64,000 bases of DNA, taken from the NCBI GenBank assembly GCA_025024175.1, contig QCXZ01000001.1, positions 39,612,942 to 39,676,941 of the forward strand, written 5' to 3'. The DNA comes from Rhyzopertha dominica (lineage: Eukaryota; Arthropoda; Insecta; Coleoptera; Bostrichidae). The notes below the pieces were generated by a model. The model was given only the letters and a program-made list of their open reading frames with translations, did not search any database and had not been told where the DNA came from. A program made the translations under genes and the position numbers. Positions 55,401 through 64,000 of this stretch are shown in pieces. Position 1 is the stretch's first letter. Each line of letters begins with the position of its first letter.

Positions 55401-57767
55401 GTGTAGTAAAGGTGTAAAGGTAAAGACAATTGTTATTGCTGGGGTATATTTCGGATGACCACCAGACCAATTGACCATTGATAAGACGTAACGAATTAAT
55501 TAAGAACTGTCCGTTGATGGATTTGAACTGTCAGCTGCATTACAAATGCATAGTAAAACGTCAATAAACGCTTATGTTCAATAATTATTAGTAAAAATGT
55601 TTACAATGTATTTATATGGACACTGCTATAGCACATATACAGGGTCGCTACAAAGTATGGAACCAGCAGGATATTTCAGGTTCTATTAAACCGATTTTTC
55701 TGAAATTGCGTGCATGGGCCTATGGGTAATTAAATGAATTTTCTGGAATTTTTTTAACTCCATGTCAGCTTTCGTTTCCGAGATATGGGCACAAGTTGCA
55801 TTTTTATAATGGGAAGGGGGGTCAAAAGACACATTATTGAAGAGGATATTTTGTCCTGGTTTCAAAAATGTATACACTTGTACAATTTATTGCTTTTCAG
55901 TTGAGAAAAGTATGATAACAAACTTGGTTCTTGCAAAAAAAACTTCGGGATAAAAATATATCCGTTATCACTAAGTAAGAACAAAAACTTCAGGTGTCTC
56001 CATTTTTCTCGTGACTGGTGAAAATCTTCATTCACTTTGTTACTTGCAATCGCAATGCCTCAGTTAACTGAACATAATCGCTTCAATTTTATGATGATGA
56101 TTATTGGTTATGGAGATAGAAGGCGAAGTTATTCGGAAGTAGTTGCACTCTACAATGCCATTCATGAAGATCGTGAACTAATTGCCAGATCAACAGTTAT
56201 TAAAACATTGCAACGTTTTGACGAAACCAGCGGTGTTAAAAATCGTCAAAAACCAGGACGCCCAAAGGTTGCTACGAGTAAGGAAAGTAGCTTGAATGTC
56301 CTTTTAGATGTGCAAGAAATCCCAAGTATTCCGTACAACGGCGTGTTCTTACTCACCTTATTAGCAGAAGATCTGTTTAGAAAATTTTGAAAAAAGAGAA
56401 AGCTTCATTCATAAAAATTTACTTATTATAAGAACTGAGCGAAGATGATTTTGATCGTAGGATAAAATTTTGCAAACCTGCTATGAACATGATAGATAAA
56501 GATAGAAAACATTTATTAAATTGGATTGTTTTCTGATGAAGCGACTTTTTGCCTCAATGGTAATGTGAATAGACAAAATTGCAGATATTGGTTAGACACA
56601 AATCCACATTGGATGGAACAAGTCCATACACAACACCCTCAGAAAGTGAATGTATGGTGTGGTATTATCGGTGAGCACATTATTGGGCCTTCTTTCATCG
56701 ATGGAAACTTAAATGCGGTCAAGTATTTACAGGTCTTGCGCGAACACATTATACCAGAATTTATTCGCCTGTTCCCTAATAGTGAAAATGCTGCGTGTCC
56801 TTCTGAGCAGATATGGTTTCAGCAAGATGGTTCACCGCCCCATTTGCAGTCAACGTTCGTGGATATTTGAATGCGATATTTCCAGACAGATTGATTGGTA
56901 TAGGCGCGGCGCGATAGTATGTCAGCACGTTCCCCTGATCTGACGCCGCTTGATTTTTTACTGTGGAGGTATCTGAAAAATCGTATTTATGCTGATGGGC
57001 CACATAATGCAGAAGATTTGAAAGGACGAATCAGGGCAGAAANTCAGAACTTATCTCCGAATATGCTACAAAGCACATTAGAAAACTTTTACTCAAGGCT
57101 GCATTACTACCATGAAGTAAATGGGGAACATTTTCAGCATCTTCTGTAATGTAAATCTGAAAAAATACAGCATTTTTCACGTAATTGTATTTTTCTTTTT
57201 TACTTTTTGGGTACCCGTTTTCCAATAAATTAATCAAACTAGACGAAAATTATCGCCAGTCAAGGAAAATGGTAATACCTGGCTTTTTTGTTTTCAGTTT
57301 TTTCGTTCTGTGTCAGGCTCAGTTACTTTATCTACACTTTTCTTAACCCAGCAGCAATAAATTTTCAATGATGTGCCTCTGATCCCCCTTCCCATTAAAA
57401 AAATGCAACTTGCGCTTATATCTCGGAAACGAGAGCTGACAAGGGGTTAAAAAAATTCCAGAAAATGCATTTTAATTCCCCAGAGGCCCATGCACAATTT
57501 TAGGAAAATCTGTTGAATAGGACCTGAAATATCCTGCTGGTTTCATACTTTGTAGCAACCCTGTATGAGAAAAGATGCGTAGAATATTAAGCCTGCTAAG
57601 ATAGGTACATTCAACCCACACATTATATAGGCGCAAGCTTCTTATTGTGTAATAACAGTGACTGAATTGTTTGTAGTATAAGTGAATAATGACATAAAAC
57701 TCACCTCGTAAATCTCCGCCGTCACCAAGTCCATCCCTACGCACGTAAAGCAGGTCATGGAGATAAT
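46185..57767 (-). CDS. Single-pass membrane protein, 3' three exons (partial gene, unidentified)
   Basis: Exons 57767-57705, 53722-53565 and 46415-46185 join in phase (1, then 0) to an open frame of about 149 residues ending at TGA. Order: a short extracellular juxtamembrane piece (YLHDLLYVRRDGLGDGGDLR), one strongly hydrophobic helix of about 23 residues (MVTITLILLCFLLLIIVGFV), a basic stop-transfer (RWKRNK) and a tail of about 100 residues rich in Ser/Thr/Pro. The layout is that of a type I receptor or adhesion protein, but I cannot name the family. The 5' exons were not found up to 64000. The GC-rich codons and clean splice sites argue it is a live host gene. Confidence 0.75.
46835..47285 (+). 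mobile_element. R1-like LINE, 5' part
   Basis: The ORF 46835-47095 reads NNRIWNNRLTEPRRNARTKR, then RIYAEAKMAYEKDLGEAKVR and SWNIFVDKC. It is followed in other frames by NLWG-like, VLFTLHTSEGEITKYWRQSA and ADL. This is the linker between endonuclease and reverse transcriptase in R1/jockey-type ORF2 (W-x-x-EL-x-x-R...Y...I..AK...W..F). It stops where the CR1-like element begins. Confidence 0.65.
47558..48580 (+). CDS. CR1-like reverse transcriptase ORF (internally deleted)
   Basis: A 340-codon open frame. Blocks in order: KSSKQFYKYVKRCLSSKISR (linker), a jump from YIDETLYNIPN to LAACGQLPAEWKKGWIVPVY where finger sequence is missing, CLTSLACKCLEIIISRRV, PVDVIYLDFKKAFDRVPHER (motif A, Asp present), SGVPQGSVLGPLLFNVFISD (motif B) and CRVSLFADDTKFF (motif C, FADD). 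The catalytic Asp residues are intact, but the deletion and downstream stop make a functional enzyme unlikely. Confidence 0.85.
   Translation: MRITTNMDKSNSISCKVRKARHIYENNLVDTKSSKQFYKYVKRCLSSKISRLILKRSDELIHDPKVADIFAAEFATNYIDETLYNIPNLAACGQLPAEWKKGWIVPVYKNCDKIFQKNYRQICLTSLACKCLEIIISRRVTDFLLSSGVLRNRSSTSNFLEGVDIWTKEIDISNPVDVIYLDFKKAFDRVPHERLLKRLEHYGVRGKLLDWIADFLKGRVCQVRVEDRLSEPYDVRSGVPQGSVLGPLLFNVFISDLVHEITCRVSLFADDTKFFRNPLVNHPTICSSIKNLEAWYMTWSLELNAGKCTGLHIGHNNPMRNYTQWKASYLCDEQKRYRMI
48590..48930 (+). pseudogene. CR1-like LINE thumb region
   Basis: The frame around 48634-48930 reads KAFRNISLELLSKIIKIYIR, PIVEYAASVWNAYFVSDIHA and LERVQRRASKLSP. The PI-x-EYA-x-VW and LE-x-VQRRA motifs are typical of the post-catalytic part of CR1-like ORF2. 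Separated from the RT by a shift and one 'n'. Confidence 0.75.
49300..50447 (+). mobile_element. R1-like LINE, 3' part
   Basis: Pieces in order: KDKNPEQAKSYGPISLLSNL, VKILEALICNKINHI, LLHPNQYGFRSGRST, FVDIGGAFDNL (motif A region), PVGTVTKHITKGCLQGLICG, IFWDINMDKLL, then AIACEDDLAIIKEG (motif C with CEDD instead of YADD), MSFEALAVVMDVAPLDLKIR and MHFLTGHGPYPTHI. This is a standard R1-type order. Multiple stops. It may be the other half of the fragment at 46835, with the CR1-like copy inserted between; about 150 residues would be missing. Confidence 0.8.
50448..50900. other. Spacer between R1-like and Penelope-like remnants
   Basis: GC-richer sequence, possibly R1 3' UTR and Penelope 5' sequence. 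It contains a short inverted match CACCTCCCCGAGG..GGGAGGGG near 50730. No gene recognised. Confidence 0.35.
50900..52140 (+). mobile_element. Penelope-like element, RT plus GIY-YIG (degenerate)
   Basis: Plus strand, across frames: SPTYQLAKYIAKVCKSAQEQ, then DIMVNFCVLSLFTNVTVDET (RT motif A region, FDV-x-SLFTNVP in the family, here with Cys at the Asp position), LVELVRLCLTTTYFILKGIF, SPLSPVIVNIFL-like (motif B) and HANSHHHPQQKKSLITTLLQ. It ends with the decayed endonuclease region (TTSVRRKAKAGS.., DHHYPRVIRETLEINNEE-like). This is the characteristic Penelope RT followed by GIY-YIG. Heavily mutated; catalytic boxes are lost. Confidence 0.8.
52141..52849. other. AT-rich intronic stretch
   Basis: Part of the large intron of the membrane-protein gene. 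A short ORF (52636-52830) has no recognisable motif. Confidence 0.4.
52850..53055 (+). mobile_element. Fragment resembling a DUF4817-type helix-turn-helix of an insect transposase
   Basis: The frame 52857-53057 reads MDIIYIFSESGRNSSCLQHC, then LLVFDRLKGWPNAVFKKGKR. It parallels the N-terminal domain of a family of insect mariner-like transposases (EILDIIYIFGE..RN...A, then F-RL...F..TG). Similarity is patchy and the catalytic region is absent. Confidence 0.45.
53565..53722 (-). CDS. Transmembrane exon of the membrane-protein gene
   Basis: 158 bases, acceptor TTTGTTACAG and donor GTATTT. It encodes TVQKLHTMVTITLILLCF.. through RILRWKRNKNVTWSTLR to KLFSK: 52 whole codons after a split first codon. 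The phases fit exon 57705-57767 upstream and exon 46185-46415 downstream exactly. One helix of about 23 hydrophobic residues is followed by positive charges, which predicts an intracellular C-terminus. Confidence 0.8.
53723..54690. other. Intron, no recognised feature
   Basis: AT-rich intronic DNA of the membrane-protein gene. Confidence 0.45.
54700..54990 (+). mobile_element. Possible Penelope-like element tail
   Basis: The end of ORF 54636-54845 (GKWKGYRMSLTRSGQLLLR, stop) resembles the last residues of some Penelope ORFs (..L-x-x-x-W-x-PLL). It is followed by CCTGAAGATACTCACC...GAGCGAAACGTCAG, a string type often seen after such ORFs. Weak: no nuclease core is seen. Confidence 0.3.
55640..57563 (+). 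mobile_element. Tc1/mariner-superfamily element, copy A (terminal repeats complete)
   Basis: 1,924 bp with inverted terminal repeats of about 45 bases (left CAGGGTCGCTACAAAG..., right ...CTTTGTAGCAACCCTG), flanked by TA at 55638-55639 and 57564-57565. The transposase is broken but readable on the plus strand: MPQLTEHNRFNFMMMIIGYG and HTH/linker with KNRQKPGRPKVAT (56055-56390); LFSDEATFCLNGNVNRQNC, first catalytic Asp (about 56530); WFQQDGSPPH, second (about 56815); RSPDLTPLDFLLWRYLKNRI, third (about 56935); and the C-terminus LHYYHEVNGEHFQHLL with stop at 57147-57149. All three acidic residues survive, but about five stops or shifts inactivate it. Confidence 0.92.
57705..57767 (-). CDS. Membrane-protein gene, juxtamembrane exon
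   Basis: 63 bases, acceptor TTTTTAG, donor GTGAGT. Encodes YLHDLLYVRRDGLGDGGDLR after a split codon. Phase 1 at both ends. It is short, so the call rests on splice sites and phase agreement with exon 53565-53722. Confidence 0.6.
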
Positions 57768-58845
57768 CTAAAAAGGATTAAAGAATAGTAAGCAACGGAA
57801 ACCCGATTAGGTATAATTATAAAGGACAACAGCATAACCATAACCGTTTGCAGTGTAGGTGTTTCAACGGATTGCTTGCGGTTACTGCATATTGCACATG
57901 CTAGTTGTTCATTCTGTTTCATAATTATTGTTACGAAATGTGTCATATTCCTAACTATGCAGAAATNTCCTAGCTAGTGCTATACAAACACGTGTTACTT
58001 TCAATCTTCGGTATGCCTTGTATCATTAAACAAGTATAGTCGGTGTCTTGAAACATTCACTAAGACCGACACACTAAAGGAAAAATCGTTGAAAAAAAAG
58101 TTCTTTTAGTATATTCAAAATATAGTATGAAGGTAACATCTGGTACTGATGCTTTTGCTGAACTTAATATACAGGGTGTTACAAGTTAAAATGTGTTTGC
58201 CTCAACACTCACATGATCGTCAAAACTTTATATCAATGATATTTTTTTAATAATATATTTCGATTTCAAAACTGCTTAATGAATAATAAAATTGTTTGGC
58301 AGATGTTTTACAAAGNGCACCATTATTTATAATGTAACTATTTATATTTTAATTTTGAAAACATTTTTTTTGAAACAGTCGCTTAAAATTTTTGTATTAT
58401 CCATTGTTACCGGAGTGCACATATATTATTAATCATATCATGCCTTGTCGGTTCAGAATTTGACACCTTAAATAAAATAAAGTTTGAATATCGATGTCAA
58501 ATGATGATCCGTTTCTAGTAATGACGCAATATCTAATGAACTGTAACGAAACAATTTGCAATGTTTAAGAAGCCCACGAAAATGCAAAACAAGATACCTC
58601 CGTCTTTTCCAGGACTCATGCACTTCCTTGTAGATTAGCCATATGTGGCTTAATGGAACATGCAACTCGGTAAAAAAGAATATAGATTTTTTTAGATTAT
58701 TTTTGACGTTTCTAAAAACCAATCAAAAAATTTAATTTTGGTCAATTATGTCATTTTCAACGAATCAATAACACTATTACACTGGCAATTTTCACAAGAG
58801 CAAATTCTCGCTGGAATAATTTAAGGTAGGTTTTCCATGGCAACA
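57768..58845. other. No recognised gene
   Basis: A TACAGGGTGTTACAAG string at 58171 looks like an isolated mariner-type terminal repeat. A minus-strand ORF at 58722-58468 (84 codons) has no recognised motif. No further exon of the membrane-protein gene could be identified. Confidence 0.4.
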
Positions 58846-58849
58846 AAAA

Positions 58850-59245
58850 TGGGTCTCTTCGCTAAATTTCAATTTACGAAGAATTAAGTAGTATAGATGT
58901 CGCTAGTAAACACCTTGAAAACCAAATTTCATTTGCATTTCTCGTTATCAAACTATGGCCATATGAAATTTGCCCGCTTTCCCTGTGTGGAGGCTAGTAA
59001 TACGTCACATGCACTCTAGTCGGCCACGCCTCCTGCATAAAGTAAATGGAAGCGAGTGTGCATGTGACGTATGTTAGCCTCTACACAGGGATAGAGCGAT
59101 AAAACTTTAGATGGCCATAGCTTGAAAACTACGAATGCAAATGAAGTTCTGTTTACTAGAAGCTTATCAGCGACCTAAATACTATAGAATGATGTACAAT
59201 TTGCATTAAATTAAATTTTAGTGAACAGGCCTAATAGGCTTGACA
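58850..59245. repeat. Foldback (long inverted repeat) element
   Basis: Two imperfect arms of about 180 bases pair around a centre near 59032. Matching blocks include CTCTTCGCTAAATTTCAATT against TTTAGTGAACAGG, GATGTCGCTAGTAAACA against CTAGAAGCTTATCAGCGAC, CAAATTTCATTTGCAT, CTATGGCCAT and ACGTCACATGCACTC against GAGTGTGCATGTGACGT. No ORF. Confidence 0.8.
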
Positions 59246-61226
59246 CCTGTCATCAAACTCTACTAAAAATGAGCGGAACAAGATTTAATAAGTCTTCACT
59301 CGATGAATAATATTGAAACAGTGTATCTGCTTGTTGCGTCAAAAAATAATCTATCGAATACCACACGAGTCTACGGCTCTCGTGGCTATTGCCAGGCAAC
59401 ATTCTCGAAGTTCTGTCGAATTGTTTTCAATTTATTCTCACTCTCTTGTGATATATAACTAATTATTTATTTAAAAAACTTATTGGGCATCAGTTAATAG
59501 TAATGTTTGCAGACTACGCAGAAAATTAAATTCCACCAAATCGTTTAGTTAACGACGATGTCAATGGAAATATTGTATTAAGTATACACATAGTAATAAA
59601 ACTGAAGTTTAGAGTCACCTGTATTTACCCATAAGTACCTCGCTTATACAGATATTTACGTACGCCCTTTTGTTGAGCCATAACGGTTGCAATATTTATT
59701 AAAACAATTAAATTGAAGAATAGGAATATTAAAAGATTAAAGAAGTACTAGGGAATTTGTTTAGGATATCTTGGTTAAACATATACAATAAGCGCATCTC
59801 TCAAATAATGTCATGTTTCAGAGCCTAAAGCAAATCACGACCTATTAGAGTAATTTAATATGCTAACATGCTCACAGCAGGCACACCGACAGAACAACAA
59901 CAGTAATGTAACGTTTAAAAATAACCGCTTTGTTTTAGCTTTCAAAAACAATATTTTAAGCACTGATATATTTGTTTCCTAACACTCTACAGATATGCTT
60001 TGTATAGTAAAATGCGTTTACCGTCTGACCCGTGCCGCCAACATACCTACATTTATTGATGCGTTTGCTTGTTCACAAACCGTTACGGTGCCATATATGA
60101 ATATGACTAACATTTCAGTATATACATTTGTGACGTTACCTGTTGATTGAGACTTACATAGAATTTGTAAGAAAATCATGTCCTTTTCAACTAAATTACT
60201 TCTTTAAGTGAAGTTGATAGTGTAGAGTAATTATAAACAAAATTTATTTAGTTGAATACCAATCATTAACACATGTTATGTGATGATTCAGAAATATTTT
60301 TTTGAACGGATAGGTCTTCCTAGAAACTGAAAAATGGCAAAATGGACAACAAGAGTAAGAAGAAAATTATAATAATAGCGAAATAGATATATCTGCAGCA
60401 TAGCATACGCATGCATTTTAACAACAATAAGAAGTGTATTCAAAGTCATCTTCATAAGATGCTTCTACTATTTCTATAGATCGTATTACTTGCGCCAAAA
60501 TTCTCTATAGTCTTGCGGTCCAAACTTTCTGTAATGCATGCAAGTGTAAGTTCAATTATTTCATAATAGAGCTACCTATATTTATGTAGTTGTTCTCGTA
60601 TTATTGACAACAGTTTGAAAATTTGTTATTTAGCTTTTTTGGTTTTTGGAGTAACTCTTTTAGCTGTAAAACGTTTAATCTTTGTAAATCATCGTTCTAC
60701 AACCTTACTTCCTCAAGTATCATTATTAACATGATCAACAGAAATAAATTTCAAATTTCGACATAAAGGAAGCTTTTTTCCTTTTCAGTTTTATACAAGC
60801 CTTTAAGTTACTTCTTAAAAACCATTAAAACATTATAGTACTTGCCAATTGCCCAATTCTTTTACAAAAATTACGACGTGCTACAGTCGCTAAATACCAC
60901 AAAAGTTCGGCGAAAAAAAGTCCAGTGAAACAAAATTATTTTGAATGAATAATCTTTGTCACTGCCAAAATTAATTAGACAAACAAAAAACTATATTCAT
61001 TTTAACTCGAACTCTACCATGTATTTAAGATACACGTGTCCACGTCAAACTTAGGTGTGTATCAAGATGCAGCCACCTGGGACTTTTTTACTTCTTTTTA
61101 CTTGGGAAGCTACACTTATAAATTTCGAAGTCATACTAACCTGTGCTGGAAGACTTTTTGGTAAAATTGATTAATTCTTTTATGCAACCCAGAATATAAA
61201 AAGCTCCTTCAAAACGATGGCATCTA
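59246..61226. other. AT-rich stretch without recognised gene
   Basis: No ORF above threshold, RNA or repeat seen. 5' exons of the minus-strand membrane-protein gene could hide here but none can be supported. Confidence 0.45.
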
Positions 61227-61547
61227 CAGGGTTTCTATAAATGATTCATGCATCCAGGGCGCTTATGGAAATTATCGAATAAATCAATTTGCCGTCTCTC
61301 AGGAAAATGACGTATCTGTCGCCTGAGAGTTTGTATGTTCGACATATTCTGTAGTGTTTTGTGGGATAATTAACTTTAAGGTTGCAAAAAGATCACATTT
61401 CGGAGCTGTGGGGTGGCATTGATCTGCAATCTTCAGTACTACCGCCGTGCATACTGTAGCTTGGCAACAGTTACAAAAAGGCGGCACAAAGAATTCAGAA
61501 ATCAGCGCCGCCCGCGTTGCATGAATCATTTATACTTAGAAGCCCCG
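61227..61547. mobile_element. Mariner-like MITE
   Basis: About 321 bp with inverted ends. The left part CAGGGTTTCTATAAATGATT and continuing TCATGCA is mirrored by the right part TGCATGAATCATTTATA..AAGCCCCG. TA lies outside each end (61225-61226 and 61548-61549). It has a GC-richer interior and no transposase. Confidence 0.7.
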
Positions 61548-62154
61548 TACTTTGATGAATATAAAAAAAACGCGATAATATGTATTTTGCCAACAAATAT
61601 AATGTATCAGCATTTGGCACCCGAAAATCTGTATGTTTAATTTAAAAAATAGGTCGTGAAGAGCCAGAGAATTTATTTGCTGAAAGGTTGGTTTAGCCTT
61701 GGGCTGAGAAGTTGGCTTGGTTTGGAATATTGCTTGAAATTTCGTTCGCTCGAGTGATTGGCATCTTCAGAAAATTATTCTCTAAAGATCATACCGCACA
61801 TTTCAATGTAAATAAAGTAAGCCCCAAGATCTGTTGCCTTGACTTTGATATTTGTGCAGGAATCATTTACATCCCTAACAAATATAGATTTATTTTGTCT
61901 TCAAAATAATAAAACCGCAGGCTTCATCCGACCTTCATCAGTTAAATGAGCTCTTATTTGAACAATACGGAAATGGGGTCGGTTTTTTCATACTACAACC
62001 ATGAGCATTGTTGTGAAAAAGAATGAACGCTTCCGGAAATAAAGTTTTCACTTAAATGCTTGTTATTTCTTGTCATCTGATAGACGTTGATCTCAGTAGG
62101 CGGCTCTCTTTCTTTTGATTGCATCCCTGTACCTACTACTCTTCTTACAAAATA

Positions 62155-63912
62155 CAGGTTGATTCAGGAGGAAGTGACAATATTTTGGGAAATGGTAGTA
62201 TTTATTCACAATTCTGAAAAAAAAAGAACTGGTATCGACTTATAACCCTAAAGCGCTCCGTTTCAGAGATACAATGCTTAGAAGTTGTAATTAAACAACC
62301 ACGTTTTCTGAAATATCTAGGTAATCTAGACATATTCAAATTAGACATTCCGGAAATCATTTTAGCTGTAGAAGAGCCTGATTTCAGACACATTTTCATT
62401 TTCGTACATTCACGGATGAGTAGAAAACTTAGGGGTAGTTACCTTTAAGGGTAATTATCCTTTTATTCTCAATAATTTTTCATCCCTTAGTGGTTTCGCG
62501 GTTCTGACCTAGTTTTTGAAATCTATCATTCTTCTTGCACAAAAAAGTTACTCTTTTTGTATGTCGATAAGATTAAGCGTTTTTGAAATAAACGACATTT
62601 TATTCAAACATGCCTAAACAGAAATGAGATATTCGAATTACATCAGTAAGGCTATGACAAATGAAACAAACGATATTACTGTCGCAATTATGTAAAATAT
62701 ATTCAGACCGGTTGCCTAGTCTGTTTGCACACGCTGAATATGTGTATGGTACGGCACGAAAAACGCTTTCCATATTCTTTATAAGCAGCTGATGCACTCC
62801 GCTTGCAAAAACTATACACAAATACCATATTGGCATATTCAGCATGTGTATAAGGACACTATGCATGTATCGTTTGTTTCATTTGTCATAGCCTTGCTGA
62901 TGTTCCAATAAAATGTAGTTTATCTCGAAAACAAACGAAAAAGAGCAACTTTTTTGTGCAAGAACAATGACAGATTCCAAAAATTAGGTCAGAACCGTGA
63001 AACCACTAAGGGATGAAGTTATTGAGAAGAGGATGCTTAGAAAACATGATATTTTAGTTGTTGATAGTACATATAATAATTTAGATAAAATTTTAAATTC
63101 TACTAAAGATAAAGTACATTTAGAGAGTGAAGGTGTTTACAAAATTACTTGTTCTTGCGGAAAGTGTTACATAGGTCAAACAAAAACAAAAGTAGGTACG
63201 CGTTTGAAAGAACACATACGTGCTACTAGGTTGCAACAGATAGATAAATCTTCCGTAGCTGAACACTCATATTTGACTAGACACATGATTGATTTTGATA
63301 AAACAAAAATTTTACATAGAGAAAAATATTATCACAAACGTCTAATAAAAGAAGCTATAGAAATTTGTAGGAATACTAATAATTTTAATAGGGATTATGG
63401 AAATTATGAGTTAGGTGACATTTGGAAGGCTATTTTGTAGTTATCTTTTATCAAGTAGTTCGTGTATATCTAGTAGGTAGGTAGTTCCTTTTTCATCGTT
63501 AGGTTCCTTTTTTTTATCAGGTTGGCACGTTGTTTCTATGACGTCTCGCTTCCTTGGTGATTTGTTTATTTACTTTCAAAAATTTGTTTGAACTTGTGTC
63601 AGGCAAATTTTGAGGTTCTTCGTCTTTGACAAAGATTACAGGTGTAATTGAAACGTCAGACTATTAATTTTTTGTCAGTGTTTTTCAAGAGACAGCGATC
63701 TATCCGACAAAATATTATCTTAACTACCCTTAAGTTTTTTACCCCTCAGTGAATGTAAGAAAATGAAAATGTGTTTGATTACTATTACTACTTCTAAGGG
63801 TTGTATCTCTGAAACGGAGCGCTTTAGGGTATAAGTCGATACCAGTTTATTGGTTCAGAATTGTGAATACTATCATTTCCCAAAATTTATCACTTCCTTC
63901 TGAATTACCCTG
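62155..63912. mobile_element. Head-to-head dimer of a Penelope-like (GIY-YIG) sequence
   Basis: The segment is an inverted dimer. Its outer ends mirror each other over about 120 bases (62155-62278 against 63790-63912, for example CTAAAGCGCTCCGTTTCAGA). Further blocks pair inward: 62385-62445 with 63720-63780, 62470-62600 with 62890-63040 (AAACCACTAAGGGATGAA), and 62640-62680 with 62850-62895, to a centre near 62765. The left monomer lacks the part equivalent to about 63050-63720. The right monomer keeps an open GIY-YIG ORF. TA lies outside both ends. Confidence 0.85.
62997..63440 (+). CDS. GIY-YIG endonuclease ORF of Penelope type
   Basis: 147 codons, uninterrupted. A GIY-YIG core begins near residue 47 with GVYKITCSCGKCYIGQTKTK; the Cys residues between GVY and YIG are the Penelope-specific insertion. 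Then come TRLKEHIRA (catalytic Arg region), SSVAEHSYLTRH and LIKEAIEICR (Glu of the active site), ending GDIWKAIL. In Penelope elements this domain nicks DNA for target-primed insertion. Here no reverse transcriptase precedes it: the first 20 codons fall in the inverted-repeat arm. The start codon used here may not be a native one. Confidence 0.85.
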   Translation: MKPLRDEVIEKRMLRKHDILVVDSTYNNLDKILNSTKDKVHLESEGVYKITCSCGKCYIGQTKTKVGTRLKEHIRATRLQQIDKSSVAEHSYLTRHMIDFDKTKILHREKYYHKRLIKEAIEICRNTNNFNRDYGNYELGDIWKAIL

Positions 63913-64000
63913 TATAATAGTACGGAGCTTTAGCTTCATATCCTTTGATGGTTGTCTTCAACACAATAAGAGTTTCCACCATGCAGCTTGAAATAAGATC

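Noticed and set aside
1..64000. CRISPR arrays, operons, riboswitches, tRNA or rRNA genes
   Set aside because: The sequence is eukaryotic in gene structure; no direct-repeat/spacer array, cloverleaf or rRNA segment was seen on reading both strands.

Overview
The window reads as AT-rich euchromatin of an insect. The evidence is two split host genes with GT-AG introns, plus a dense load of insect-type transposable elements: Tc1/mariner, hAT, PIF/Harbinger, R1-like, CR1-like and R2-like LINEs, Penelope-like elements (PLEs) and Ty3/gypsy LTR elements. Scattered single 'n' bases suggest a draft assembly, so some one-base frameshifts below could be assembly errors. I see no CRISPR array, tRNA or rRNA.

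Host genes. (1) COP9 signalosome subunit 4 (CSN4) lies on the minus strand at 3124-14213. It has six coding exons joining to an uninterrupted 409-codon frame. Its two largest introns (3.1 and 6.6 kb) contain Tc1/mariner, hAT and Harbinger debris and two copies of an 0.8 kb repeat. (2) The 3' end of a minus-strand gene for an unidentified single-pass membrane protein has exons at 57705-57767, 53565-53722 and 46185-46415. Splice phases agree, and there is a transmembrane helix and a Ser/Thr-rich tail with a Tyr-Asp-Asn-Pro motif. Its 5' exons are not recognised and probably lie beyond 64000. Its introns are packed with retroelements.

Layout. 1-3 kb: LINE and Tc1 remnants and a 191 bp palindrome. 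3-14.3 kb: CSN4. 15-15.8 kb: jockey-like RT fragment. 17.4-20.3 kb: a mariner copy split by a THAP-encoding element; a second copy of that THAP element is at 24-25.2 kb. 21.6-23.0 kb: a hAT-like frame with an 8 bp target duplication that encloses a Penelope-type GIY-YIG remnant. 25.4-26.1 kb: GC-rich minisatellite and microsatellite. 26.1-41.3 kb: a stack of R2-like LINE copies broken by two Ty3/gypsy elements (G1 29684-34717, G2 35374-40322) and a mariner fragment. 43.9-44.5 kb: Tc1 fragment. 46.2-57.8 kb: the membrane-protein gene, with R1-like, CR1-like and Penelope elements in the large intron and a terminal-repeat-complete mariner in the other. 58.8-63.9 kb: a foldback, a MITE and a head-to-head Penelope-like dimer with an intact GIY-YIG ORF.

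Most unusual structures: six tandem hairpins with a constant 11-nt loop and covarying stems in the 3' non-coding part of G1; GIY-YIG nuclease sequence found twice inside terminal-inverted-repeat frames without reverse transcriptase; and the paired THAP elements.
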